In this document: one piece after another, positions 18,571 to 27,259 of the stretch
Layout of the letters: each line of letters begins with the position of its first letter
Position numbering within the stretch: the stretch's first letter is position 1
NCBI RefSeq assembly: GCF_014961315.1
Contig: NZ_CP063141.1
Span: 744,001-808,000 of the forward strand
Reading direction: 5' to 3'
DNA from: Thermoflavifilum sp.
GTDB lineage: Bacteria; Bacteroidota; Bacteroidia; Chitinophagales; Chitinophagaceae
Length of the DNA: 64,000 nt
Notes under the pieces: model-generated
Databases searched by the model: none
Seen by the model: the letters and a program-made list of their open reading frames with translations, nothing else
What the model was told of the DNA's origin: nothing
Position numbers and translations under genes: made by a program

Positions 18571-20523
18571 ATGATGAGCGACAAGATTCAGCTTTTACCC
18601 GAACATCTGGCCAATCAGATTGCCGCTGGCGAGGTGATTCAGCGGCCGGCATCTGTGGTGAAGGAACTGCTGGAAAATGCCATTGACGCGGGTGCAACGG
18701 ATATCCAGTTGATTGTCGAAGAGGCCGGCAAACGCCTCATCCAGGTCGTGGACGATGGTTGTGGCATGAGTGAAACCGATGCACGCATGAGTTTTGAACG
18801 GCATGCTACTTCCAAAATCCGGGATATTGACGACCTATCCCGGATTCAAACGATGGGCTTCCGGGGCGAAGCGCTGGCTTCCATCGCTGCCGTGGCCGAA
18901 GTGGAAATGCAAACCCGACCGGCCGATCAGCAACTGGGTACATTCATCGAAATCAGCAACAGCCGGGTTTTGCGACAGGAGCCCTGTACATGTCCGCCCG
19001 GAACCCGGATAAAAGTGAAAAACCTGTTTTTCTCCATACCCGCCCGCCGGCATTTCCTGAAAAGTGATGCGGTAGAGTTACGACATATCTGGGAAGAATT
19101 TAACCGGGTAGCCCTGTCCTTTCCCGAAGTCGGCTTCAGCTTTATTTACGAAGGAGAATTGCAGCTGAAACTTGAAAAAAGTTCGTTGAAACAACGCGTG
19201 TTGCAGCTGTTAGGTAAAACCTATGCCGATAAACTTATTGCCGTACAGGAGAAAACAGCCGATCTGCACATTTTCGGCTTCGTGGGAAAACCCGATACGG
19301 CCAGGAAAAGCCGTGGTGATCAGTATTTTTTCGTCAATCACCGGTTTATCCGCAGCAACTACCTGCATCATGCGGTGACTACAGCTTTTACACCTATGAT
19401 ACCCGCCGAAAGTCATCCCATGTATGTACTTTTTCTGGAGATTAATCCCGAAGAAATTGATGTAAATGTTCATCCCACCAAGCAGGAAATCAAGTTTGGC
19501 GATGAAAGAATGGTTTACGCTTTTGTTCAGGCCGCCGTGCGTCATGCTCTGGCCGTGGCCAGCGTAACACCTGCAATTGATTTTGAAGTGCCAGCCGAGA
19601 TCCAGCAATCTCCTGCCCTGAATCGGCCTTTTACGCCGGAACAGCAAATCCGAATCAGCCATTCGCCATTGTACACCTCGTTCACCCAGCCCCACCAGGC
19701 ACATGTGATTAGTCCGCATATCACCGGTAAACCGGATCAATTTGTTGACCCTTCGAAAGGTGCAGGTGGAGCAGACCCGCTATCCGAAGAGCGGTCGCGT
19801 CGCTGGCAATCGCTTTACGAAACTATTCAACAAACGGCCCCGGACATACCCCAGCAAACAGCATTACCCTTATCGACGGGCTCCACCGAAGATTCCGTGT
19901 TTCCGGTACAACTTCATCTGAAATGGATCCTGCAACCCGTAAAATCAGGTTTTATCCTGCTCCACCAATACGCCGCACACGAACGAATTCTATATGAAAG
20001 ATACCGTCAGGCTTTTACCCAGCAACCCATAGCCGTTCAATCGTGCCTGTTTCCACAGACCCTTGATCTTGCACCAGCCGATCAGGCTTTGCTGGAGCAT
20101 ATGCTGAATGATTTGCACATGCTGGGATACCGACTCGAAAGGGCCGACGACACGAGAAGCTATGTCATTCAGGGTATTCCGGCCGATTTGCCACCAGGGC
20201 ATGAAAAGCAAACCTTAACTCAATTGCTTGTCCAGTGCCGAACTGAAATAGGCGACATCCAGGTCGAACTCCGGGAAAAAATCATCCGCACATTAGCCCG
20301 ACAGCATGCTGTTTCCATTGGCCGACCACTAAGCCGAAAGGAAATGCAACAAATCATCGATGAACTCTTTGCCTGTAAAGAACCCGAATTTGCACCTTCG
20401 GGAAAAAGAACCTATCTCTGGATACAAGATGCCAATCTGGAGAAATGGCTGTCCGACCCTTCATTTTTCGATATCTCCCCTGTAACCGGACGTTTTCAGC
20501 AAGCCTGCTCCCAACCCCGATAA
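18571..20523 (+). CDS. mutL: DNA mismatch repair protein MutL
   Basis: This 650-residue protein has an N-terminal GHKL ATPase with ELLENAIDAGA, DDGCGM and GFRGEALASIAAV, then SIPARRHFLKS and NVHPTKQEIKF in the transducer domain. A variable linker (about 330-440) leads to the C-terminal dimerisation domain. MutL links MutS-bound mismatches to strand removal. In many MutLs the C-terminal domain has a DQHA..E endonuclease motif; here the matching segment reads HQYAAHERILYE (from base 19963), with His where the metal-binding Asp is usual, and the later CPHGRP site reads FAPSGKRT. Nuclease activity is therefore doubtful. ATG 18571 is followed by a second ATG at 18574. The gene is divergent from the hydrolase gene. 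Confidence 0.95.
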   Translation: MMSDKIQLLPEHLANQIAAGEVIQRPASVVKELLENAIDAGATDIQLIVEEAGKRLIQVVDDGCGMSETDARMSFERHATSKIRDIDDLSRIQTMGFRGEALASIAAVAEVEMQTRPADQQLGTFIEISNSRVLRQEPCTCPPGTRIKVKNLFFSIPARRHFLKSDAVELRHIWEEFNRVALSFPEVGFSFIYEGELQLKLEKSSLKQRVLQLLGKTYADKLIAVQEKTADLHIFGFVGKPDTARKSRGDQYFFVNHRFIRSNYLHHAVTTAFTPMIPAESHPMYVLFLEINPEEIDVNVHPTKQEIKFGDERMVYAFVQAAVRHALAVASVTPAIDFEVPAEIQQSPALNRPFTPEQQIRISHSPLYTSFTQPHQAHVISPHITGKPDQFVDPSKGAGGADPLSEERSRRWQSLYETIQQTAPDIPQQTALPLSTGSTEDSVFPVQLHLKWILQPVKSGFILLHQYAAHERILYERYRQAFTQQPIAVQSCLFPQTLDLAPADQALLEHMLNDLHMLGYRLERADDTRSYVIQGIPADLPPGHEKQTLTQLLVQCRTEIGDIQVELREKIIRTLARQHAVSIGRPLSRKEMQQIIDELFACKEPEFAPSGKRTYLWIQDANLEKWLSDPSFFDISPVTGRFQQACSQPR

Positions 20524-20530
20524 AGCCCTT

Positions 20531-20538
20531 TATATTTG
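20531..20538 (+). promoter_or_regulatory. Candidate -7 promoter box before the lipoprotein gene
   Basis: TATATTTG matches TAnnTTTG but ends only three bases before ATG 20542. Either the message is leaderless or translation begins at ATG 20557. Confidence 0.35.
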
Positions 20539-20541
20539 CCG

Positions 20542-21639
20542 ATGAATGCACATACCATGTTGAGATCACCCCTTATGCTTATTTTCCCCGTACTGGGACT
20601 TACCGCCTGGGCATGCCATCAACACCCTTCCCGTCAGGCTTCTTCGAAGCACGATTCCCTGCTGGCCATTACTCATCCCTCCCGACCCGCTGCAGCGGTC
20701 GACACTGTACCCCGAGCACCTGACACGCCTGTACATCAGGAACCGGCATTTCCTGATTCGGCTCATCAAAAACATACCGACAGCATCAAAGACTCGTCTG
20801 CCCTGCTACCAAGCAAAACCCATGTCTGGCCGGTGAAATTTCCTCCCCTCCTTCCGGGTTCCATTTTCCCGGAACATCGTGTGGTGGCGTTTTATGGAAA
20901 TCTGTATTCCAAGAACATGGGTATCCTGGGCGAACTACCGCCCGATCAGATGATTCCCAAATTGCTACAATATGCCCGTATGTGGCAACAGGCCGATACG
21001 ACCAAAAAGGTAATCCCTGCCCTTCACCTGATCGTAGTAACTGCACAGGGCTATCCGGGTAAAGATGGTAAACACCGCCTCCGTATGCCCAGCTGGATGA
21101 TCGATAGTGTATTGCACATGGCCGATCGTATCCATGGCCTGGTATTCCTCGATGTGCAGGTGGGCCTGAGTACGCTTCAGGATGAAGTGCCCCGGCTGGA
21201 GCCTTACCTGAAACTACCCAACGTACATCTGGCCATCGACCCGGAATTCTCCATGAAAACCGGTGCCGTACCCGGTACGCGTATCGGCACCTTCGATGCC
21301 GCAGACGTCAATTATTGTGTGGACTTCCTTACCCGGCTGGTACATGAATATCAGCTACCTCCCAAAATCCTCATCGTCCACCGCTTTACCCAGCATATGC
21401 TAACAAACTACAAGGCCATCAAACTCAGACCCGAAGTGCAAATTGTAATGGATATGGACGGATGGGGACCGAAATGGTTGAAGATAAATTCCTATCGAAA
21501 TTTCATTGCGCGTGAACCCGTGGAGTATACCGGTTTTAAGTTGTTTTTTAAAAATGATACCCGGAATGGCCAACCCATCATGACGCCCCAGGAAGTACTG
21601 GCATTGTTCCCGCCACCGGTCTATATCCAATACCAGTAA
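20542..21639 (+). CDS. Putative lipoprotein of unknown function
   Basis: This protein of 365 residues has a hydrophobic start ending TAWAC, a near-lipobox that suggests a lipid-anchored Cys; translation may instead begin at ATG 20557 (MLRSPLMLIFPVLG), which still gives the full signal. Residues about 25-100 are Pro/Ser/Asp-rich linker. The rest, from FPEHRVVAFYGNLYSK onward, looks like a compact alpha/beta domain with strands such as GLVFLDVQVG, NVHLAIDPEFSM and KILIVHRF, reminiscent of a TIM-barrel. I do not recognise a named family or catalytic pattern. It follows mutL by 18 bases but is not functionally tied to it. Confidence 0.72.
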   Translation: MNAHTMLRSPLMLIFPVLGLTAWACHQHPSRQASSKHDSLLAITHPSRPAAAVDTVPRAPDTPVHQEPAFPDSAHQKHTDSIKDSSALLPSKTHVWPVKFPPLLPGSIFPEHRVVAFYGNLYSKNMGILGELPPDQMIPKLLQYARMWQQADTTKKVIPALHLIVVTAQGYPGKDGKHRLRMPSWMIDSVLHMADRIHGLVFLDVQVGLSTLQDEVPRLEPYLKLPNVHLAIDPEFSMKTGAVPGTRIGTFDAADVNYCVDFLTRLVHEYQLPPKILIVHRFTQHMLTNYKAIKLRPEVQIVMDMDGWGPKWLKINSYRNFIAREPVEYTGFKLFFKNDTRNGQPIMTPQEVLALFPPPVYIQYQ

Positions 21640-21641
21640 AA

Positions 21642-22031
21642 CTATAGCTGATCAATCACCTTCTTCAATTTTTGCTGCACAGCCCGGGCTACTTCGCCGA
21701 GGTGTGTATTTTCCACCGCCATCATGGAAGCTATCGGATCGATGGCCGCCACTTCTATCCGATCGGGCGTCTGTTCCTGTACAATGACGTTACAGGGTAA
21801 CATGGTGCCGATCTTATCTTCAGCCTGTAAAGCCTGATAAGCAAAAGGCGGATTGCAGGCGCCTAAAATGCGATATTTCCGGAAATCGACATTCAGCTTT
21901 TTCTTGAGCGTGGCCTGCACATCAATTTCGGTGAGCACGCCAAAACCTTCTCCCTTCAAGGCCTCGGTTACTTTTTGAATGGCCTCGTCGAAAGAAAGTC
22001 CAGATAACGTTTTGGAAAAATAGTACGACAT
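21642..22031 (-). CDS. DUF302 protein
   Basis: This small soluble protein of 129 residues shows the DUF302 pattern: a first half with a helix around EAIQKVTEALKGEGFGVLTEIDV, and the characteristic ILGACNPPFAYQAL followed by IGTMLPCNVIV. The family has no proven activity but often lies beside metal or sulfur genes. Here it closes the copper/silver island, 107 bases after the permease gene. A 12-base palindrome (AATGAATTCATT, 22032-22043) lies immediately upstream of its start codon. Confidence 0.85.
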   Translation of the reverse strand: MSYYFSKTLSGLSFDEAIQKVTEALKGEGFGVLTEIDVQATLKKKLNVDFRKYRILGACNPPFAYQALQAEDKIGTMLPCNVIVQEQTPDRIEVAAIDPIASMMAVENTHLGEVARAVQQKLKKVIDQL

Positions 22032-22043
22032 AATGAATTCATT
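22032..22043. repeat. 12-base palindrome before the DUF302 start codon
   Basis: AATGAATTCATT is a perfect palindrome directly against the start codon of the DUF302 gene. It could be a regulator site, but AT-rich palindromes of this size also arise by chance. Confidence 0.25.
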
Positions 22044-22138
22044 TTATGTTTTAAACAATGTAAGCTTGCGAAATTTACCCTAAATCAAAAACCTATTGCG
22101 TGATGCTTGTTACATTCATAGCATTTTTTTTACTTCTT

Positions 22139-23281
22139 TCATGATTTGGCTTTGGCTCGCCCGACAAAAAAGGCGATAATCGACAGAGGAATGAACATCG
22201 CATTTAAAATGGTTTTCATATTCCAGGAAATCGACGGCAAATGTAGGGCAACAGCCGTAGCCGGATGCTCAGGAATCCAGCCCCATGCTCGAAACAGATA
22301 ATCCACGCCTACCCCGGTAATGAGTATGGATAAAGAAAGAATGAAGAACAAGCGGAACATCATCTGTGTGCCGAAATAACGTCGATATACCAACAAAATA
22401 GGCAGCGTAACCAGATCGGAAAATATAAATGCAATGACCCCACCGAAATTAATGCCTCCATGCCACAACACCGCCGCCAGTAAAATGTTTCCTACCGAAC
22501 AGACAAAAGAGAAAACCGCCACCAGAATACCTACCACGGCATTCCAGAGGGTAATCACAAACAGGGGTAGCTCCGTTTGATTTTTTAGAAACAAGGCCGT
22601 CCATACCTGAGGCGGCACCACCGCAGCCAGCACGGCCGCTATCACCACGCCCAGCAAGATATCCTTCCCTACCATGCTCACATCCATATAAAAATACATC
22701 ATGGCATCCTGCCAGCGGGTAGAACCAGCTGCATGATGATGGGTATGCTCCGTATGGCCGGTATGCGCATGGTCATGGTGTGTGTGCACATGATGGTGAG
22801 CATGCGGATCCTGGTACAGGATCTGCGCTTCCTGCTCTTGCATATGTCGTTTTGCTTCTTCGATGCTCCGCATACTCAACAACCACCGAATCAACAAAGT
22901 GCCCACCCCAATCAACAACAAGCCGCCTACGATCTCCCCTACAAAAAACGGCCATCCCAACAGCATGATAATTACCAGAAAAATTTCAAATACCAGATTG
23001 GTACTGGCTATCATAAAAGCTATGGCATTGGCCCAGGAAGCTCCCTTGGTGATGAGGGTACGTCCCATAGATACGGCTGCATAGGAGCATGACGACGACA
23101 GAGCACCAAATAACACCGATAAGCTCAACCCTTTCCAATCGGGCCGGCCCACATGCGCCGTTATCGTAGATGAGGATACATATGCCCGAATCATGGCCGA
23201 TAAGAAAAATCCCAACGCCAGCGGCCAGTATATATCCCAGGCCATATTCAACAACTCCGTGAAGATGTGTTTCAGCAGCAT
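22139..23281 (-). CDS. Permease of the PF03773 family (metal efflux type) with His-rich loop
   Basis: This 380-residue protein has eight or so membrane helices in two halves joined by a cytosolic or periplasmic loop (about residues 155-190) that is extremely His-rich (HAHHHVHTHHDHAHTGH). The first half has the SSSCSYAAV motif typical of this permease family, which includes proposed Cu/Zn and arsenic exporters. The loop probably binds metal ions. It sits between the second CusB-like adaptor (59 bases upstream) and DUF302, within the metal island, so metal efflux is the best guess. The exact ion is not shown. Confidence 0.82.
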   Translation of the reverse strand: MLLKHIFTELLNMAWDIYWPLALGFFLSAMIRAYVSSSTITAHVGRPDWKGLSLSVLFGALSSSCSYAAVSMGRTLITKGASWANAIAFMIASTNLVFEIFLVIIMLLGWPFFVGEIVGGLLLIGVGTLLIRWLLSMRSIEEAKRHMQEQEAQILYQDPHAHHHVHTHHDHAHTGHTEHTHHHAAGSTRWQDAMMYFYMDVSMVGKDILLGVVIAAVLAAVVPPQVWTALFLKNQTELPLFVITLWNAVVGILVAVFSFVCSVGNILLAAVLWHGGINFGGVIAFIFSDLVTLPILLVYRRYFGTQMMFRLFFILSLSILITGVGVDYLFRAWGWIPEHPATAVALHLPSISWNMKTILNAMFIPLSIIAFFVGRAKAKS

Positions 23282-23340
23282 ACTGGATGATTTGATGATT
23301 CTTTTTTAAATTAAATAAAACATATCCACGCAAGCAAGAC

Positions 23341-24633
23341 CTACATGGAGGAATTTTTTCCTCCCATTTTCATATCCGACATCTGCATACCCGACATGTT
23401 CACGCCGGCGCCATAAGTGAGGATATACTGGCTGTGCAATAAATAACTACCCTGATCCACCACCCGATCTCCCGGTTGCAGTCCGCCTACGATAACCGCT
23501 TCCCGGGCATCCACCATACCCAGCCTGACGCGCCGCTTCATATAGGTATGAGGTTTCGTCTGCACCCATACCACGGGTTGGCTGGAGGCATATACTACAG
23601 CTGTGGCGGGAATACGTAAGGCGCCGGCTACCGGCCGATCTGTTTCCAGCTCCACCTCAGCCATTTCTCCGGGCTGCACCTGTGCCGGCGTGGTGGTAAA
23701 CTCAATCTGTACTAAATACACCTGAGCGCCGGCCTGTACAACCGGATTGGAAAATACGATATGCCCGGAAAAGAGATGACCCGGATGGGCCGGCAGCCGG
23801 ATATGCAGGTGTTTGACATGATCCAGCAGGTCAACCAGCGCCGGATCGAGCTGGGCCTGCACCCAGAGGGAGGCTGTGCGATTGAGTTGCATCACCGGCT
23901 GACCTTCATTCACATGATCGCCTTCCTGTACATATTTTCGGGTCAGATAACCGGAGCCTCGGCTATACACGGTGAGCTTGCCTGTGCTGGCATGTGATGG
24001 CAAATCCTCGATCTGCCGGGGCGACAATCCCCAACGCAGCAGCCGTTGCCGTAGGCTCATCAGCAAGCTGCTATCGGTGATCATCCCCTGGTGCCATTGC
24101 CGGTAGACGGTGAGATAGGTTTGTTCATCGGCCAGCAAATCGGGACTGTAGATTTCATACAGCGCCTGACCCGGGCGTACATATTGCCCGGGATTATTCA
24201 CAAACAACCGGGTAATCCATCCCGAGAACCAGGCGCTGAGGGTTTCCACCCCTTGCGGATCAAAAATGGTGGTGCCCGTGAGCCAGAAGGTATGCGACAA
24301 GCTGCCCGCCCGTGCCCTCGTGGTATGCACATCGGCCAGCATTTCCTGATGGGCATCGAGCACGATCATCTGCATGGTATCGGTATCAGCCCTGTGGTGA
24401 TGATGTCCCGGCTGAGCGGAGCCACCATGGGTAGAGACAGGCACCAGGGTCATCCCACAAATCGGACATTTCCCGGGTTGTTCCCTGCGGATCTGTGGAT
24501 GCATGGGACAGGTATAAAGCGTGGAGGCGTGCTCAGCCTGCTGGGTGGGTGTGGAAGGGTGATGCCAGCAACCCGTTCCCAGTATGCCCCAACCCAGACT
24601 GAATAGCGTTATTATCCAGCATATAGTTTTCAT
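23341..24633 (-). CDS. cusB: CusB-like RND adaptor with N-terminal metal-binding domain and Met-rich tail
   Basis: This periplasmic membrane-fusion protein has 430 residues. The signal peptide ends ILGTGC, probably lipid-anchored. Right after it comes a heavy-metal-binding domain with YTCPMHPQIRR and CPICGM. The usual adaptor order follows: barrel-sandwich hybrid domain (HFWLTG to TIFDP), long helical hairpin (EQTYLTVYRQW), lipoyl-type return and C-terminal beta-barrel. The tail carries MSGMQMSDMKMGG, a Met-rich run suited to Cu(I) or Ag(I). It is the second adaptor in a row, 27 bases after its paralogue. Confidence 0.87.
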   Translation of the reverse strand: MKTICWIITLFSLGWGILGTGCWHHPSTPTQQAEHASTLYTCPMHPQIRREQPGKCPICGMTLVPVSTHGGSAQPGHHHHRADTDTMQMIVLDAHQEMLADVHTTRARAGSLSHTFWLTGTTIFDPQGVETLSAWFSGWITRLFVNNPGQYVRPGQALYEIYSPDLLADEQTYLTVYRQWHQGMITDSSLLMSLRQRLLRWGLSPRQIEDLPSHASTGKLTVYSRGSGYLTRKYVQEGDHVNEGQPVMQLNRTASLWVQAQLDPALVDLLDHVKHLHIRLPAHPGHLFSGHIVFSNPVVQAGAQVYLVQIEFTTTPAQVQPGEMAEVELETDRPVAGALRIPATAVVYASSQPVVWVQTKPHTYMKRRVRLGMVDAREAVIVGGLQPGDRVVDQGSYLLHSQYILTYGAGVNMSGMQMSDMKMGGKNSSM

Positions 24634-24660
24634 GATAAACCTTTTATATGATCAGGAAGT

Positions 24661-25962
24661 TTAATCTGCCCTGGTTACAAAACTGTCGCTGTCTACCATA
24701 TAACCGGCTTCACGGGCTATCCGTTCGCCGGGTTGCAGTCCGTCTATCACCTGCACCCAATCGCCCGATGAAAATCCCAACTTCACTTCCCGCGCATGAA
24801 ATACGTTGGGATGACGGGCATCCTGCACCCATACGATTTGATGCCTGCCCAGATCATCGACGGCAGAGCGAGGAATAAACCAACCCGGTTGTGCTGCTCG
24901 ACGCCGGCCGCTGCTGAGCCGGGGGTAAATGCGGGCACGCAGCAGCTGATTCACCTTCCATCCGGGAGGGAGCGCCCGGAGATACACCCGAAGGGAGGCG
25001 AAGCGAGCATCGCCGGCATCTCGATCCGGGGGGATGAAATCAATATTTGCCTCTATTTTTTGATCGGGTATGCCTTCGCGGTAAAGCTCCACCGGGTCGC
25101 CCACCGATAGGTTGGCCAGCTGATCATTGCTCACCTGCACGATAGCCCAGACTCGGGTGTCGGTTTGCACCTCCCATATCGGCATGCCTGCCTGTACATA
25201 ATCGCCTGTTACAAAAGGCAGCTGCATGGGCTGAATGGTGGGTGACGCTCCTGCATCCGATGAAGCATTCGGCGTATACAACCAGCCCGAAACCGGGCTG
25301 ACCAGGGTAAAGGTGGCCAGGGGTTGCAGGGTTTGTTTCACCTGCTGGAGTTCTTCAGGCAGCATGCCCTGATTGAGAAGGTTTTGCCGCAGAGCCGCTA
25401 TCAATGCCGTATCGTGCGCGCGTAATGCCTGTATCCAGTAGCGCTGCAGGGCAAGCAATTCCGGACTGTATATCTTCATCAGCGGCTGGCCAGCCCTGAC
25501 CCGTTCATACAGGGCATGTACATACAGGGCTTCGATACGGCCGCTCACCCTCGGGGTGATCAGGTGGGTATATCGTTGGTCATAGGTAAGATAGCCAAAT
25601 GCGTGCAGGGTGTCGCCAGGTATTTGCGCCTGGAGACTGACCACCGGTGGTGAGCCGATCACGGTACCGGTCACCGGCTGGACCAGCAGGTTCAGGCTGC
25701 TATCGGCAGTGGTGCTGTCGCTGTCGGGATTTGCCGGGGCAGGCTGAAGCGCGTGGAATTCCAGCGTCATCCCGCAGATCGGACATTTACCCGGCTGCTC
25801 TCTACGGATCTGCGGATGCATAGGGCAGGTATAATAGCCTGCTTGCTGGTCAACGGAAGGCGCCTGCCTGACCGAGGCCGGCCGACAGCCGGACAAGCTG
25901 TAGGCGGCTACCCAGGCGAGGATGCCGAGCAGGAGAGACGGCGAAAAAAAGGATCTGTACAT
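24661..25962 (-). CDS. cusB: CusB-like RND adaptor with N-terminal metal-binding domain
   Basis: This 433-residue adaptor is a paralogue of the next gene downstream. The start at 25962 gives a lipoprotein signal with lipobox LSGC. A metal-binding domain (YTCPMHPQIRR, then CPICGM) follows, identical over much of its length to that of its neighbour. Then come the barrel-sandwich, hairpin and beta-barrel domains. It ends without a Met-rich tail. It begins 13 bases after the CusC-like gene. It should link the pump to the outer-membrane channel and may pass metal to it. Confidence 0.87.
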   Translation of the reverse strand: MYRSFFSPSLLLGILAWVAAYSLSGCRPASVRQAPSVDQQAGYYTCPMHPQIRREQPGKCPICGMTLEFHALQPAPANPDSDSTTADSSLNLLVQPVTGTVIGSPPVVSLQAQIPGDTLHAFGYLTYDQRYTHLITPRVSGRIEALYVHALYERVRAGQPLMKIYSPELLALQRYWIQALRAHDTALIAALRQNLLNQGMLPEELQQVKQTLQPLATFTLVSPVSGWLYTPNASSDAGASPTIQPMQLPFVTGDYVQAGMPIWEVQTDTRVWAIVQVSNDQLANLSVGDPVELYREGIPDQKIEANIDFIPPDRDAGDARFASLRVYLRALPPGWKVNQLLRARIYPRLSSGRRRAAQPGWFIPRSAVDDLGRHQIVWVQDARHPNVFHAREVKLGFSSGDWVQVIDGLQPGERIAREAGYMVDSDSFVTRAD

Positions 25963-25975
25963 GGTTGACAGTTTT

Positions 25976-27256
25976 TTATTGTTCGAGTTGATTGAGTAAA
26001 TCAATGCGGGTGAGAAAATATTGATGGAGCAGGTCCAGATAATCGATTTTTTTCATGGTCCATGCATTCCAGGCCTGCAGGGTTTCCACGCCTGTAGGGC
26101 CGGGACCGATTTGTTCGGCCAGTGCCTGCAGATAGGCCGTATAAGTATGGGCATACGCAGGCAGGATATCGGATTGATAGGCCTGTAACTGTTGTTGCCA
26201 GGCCTGCAGCTGAGCCTGCAATTGGGCGATCTGTCCCAGCGTTTCAAAGAGCTGTTCCTGTTGCTGGTCTTCGAGCGCCTTTCGTTCTTCATCGATGCTC
26301 AAGGCCTGTTGTCGCTGGGCACGTGCCGCCCAGGGCAGGGAAGGCAGGGTGACCATCAGCATCAGGTTGTACATATACATGCCGTTGGTCATCCGCATAT
26401 GATCCCATGAGAGCCCCACCTGGGGTCTGAGTTGAGCCAGCAAAGCTTTACGCTGGTAAGCCAGACTGTTCATCTGGTGGGAAAGCCACCGCAGGTCAGA
26501 CCGCTGTTGCACTAAGGCCACCGAGTCGAGCAAAGCAGGCATGGTGAGCGATAGGGGCAGTCGGGAGGTGTCGATCTGCAGGGAAGCATCCACGGGTTTA
26601 TTCATCAGGCTGTTCAGCACAGCGGCCGATGCGGCCACCTGCCCGCGCCATACCGCAAGCTGGTTCTGCCAGTCGGCCAGTGCGGCCCGGGCCTGGTAGA
26701 TATACTGAGGCTGCGTACGATTATAGCTTAATTGTTTTTCCAGCACCTGTATCAATAAGGTCAATTGTCGGATCTGCTCCTGTATGGTATTGATTTTCTG
26801 TTCACCGATCCATAGTTCCACATAAGCCATGCGTGCCCGGGTGTGCAAGGTATTCCGTAATATACCCTGCTGATCGGCATACTGGGGCACCAGGGAACGT
26901 TGATAGGCGGCTTCTGCTCGTTGATAGCCGAATAAGGGCAACATTTGCTGCACACGAAGCATCGACATTTTTCGGGCCGACAGGTTTTCCGTTGTATGCA
27001 TGCCGGGATAAGGAAACTCGTTCAGTCCTAATCCAACTGCCGGCGCAGGCCATCCGTAGGCGGCCAGCGCTCTTTGCCGGGCGGCCTCCTGCCGATGCAT
27101 ATACTGCTGCAAACCCACATTACGACGATCGATGCTGTCTATCACCTGCTGAAGCGAAAGCCCCTGGGCATACAGCCCCGAGGCGGAAGCCATAACCAGC
27201 AGGCATCCGGCTAAGAATAAAAAAAGACTATGCGCGCTGATGTTTACTGATTTCAT
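25976..27256 (-). CDS. cusC: CusC/TolC-type outer-membrane efflux protein
   Basis: This 426-residue protein has a signal peptide ending GLYAQ, followed by long amphipathic helices rich in Gln, Ala and Leu, the layout of TolC-family proteins, with the repeated QRALAAYGWP and later QEQLFETLGQIAQLQAQLQA helices. Trimeric channels of this type span the outer membrane and periplasm. Its start lies three bases after the stop of the pump's second half and the adaptor follows 13 bases on, so it is part of the same metal-efflux operon. Confidence 0.87.
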   Translation of the reverse strand: MKSVNISAHSLFLFLAGCLLVMASASGLYAQGLSLQQVIDSIDRRNVGLQQYMHRQEAARQRALAAYGWPAPAVGLGLNEFPYPGMHTTENLSARKMSMLRVQQMLPLFGYQRAEAAYQRSLVPQYADQQGILRNTLHTRARMAYVELWIGEQKINTIQEQIRQLTLLIQVLEKQLSYNRTQPQYIYQARAALADWQNQLAVWRGQVAASAAVLNSLMNKPVDASLQIDTSRLPLSLTMPALLDSVALVQQRSDLRWLSHQMNSLAYQRKALLAQLRPQVGLSWDHMRMTNGMYMYNLMLMVTLPSLPWAARAQRQQALSIDEERKALEDQQQEQLFETLGQIAQLQAQLQAWQQQLQAYQSDILPAYAHTYTAYLQALAEQIGPGPTGVETLQAWNAWTMKKIDYLDLLHQYFLTRIDLLNQLEQ

Positions 27257-27259
27257 ATA

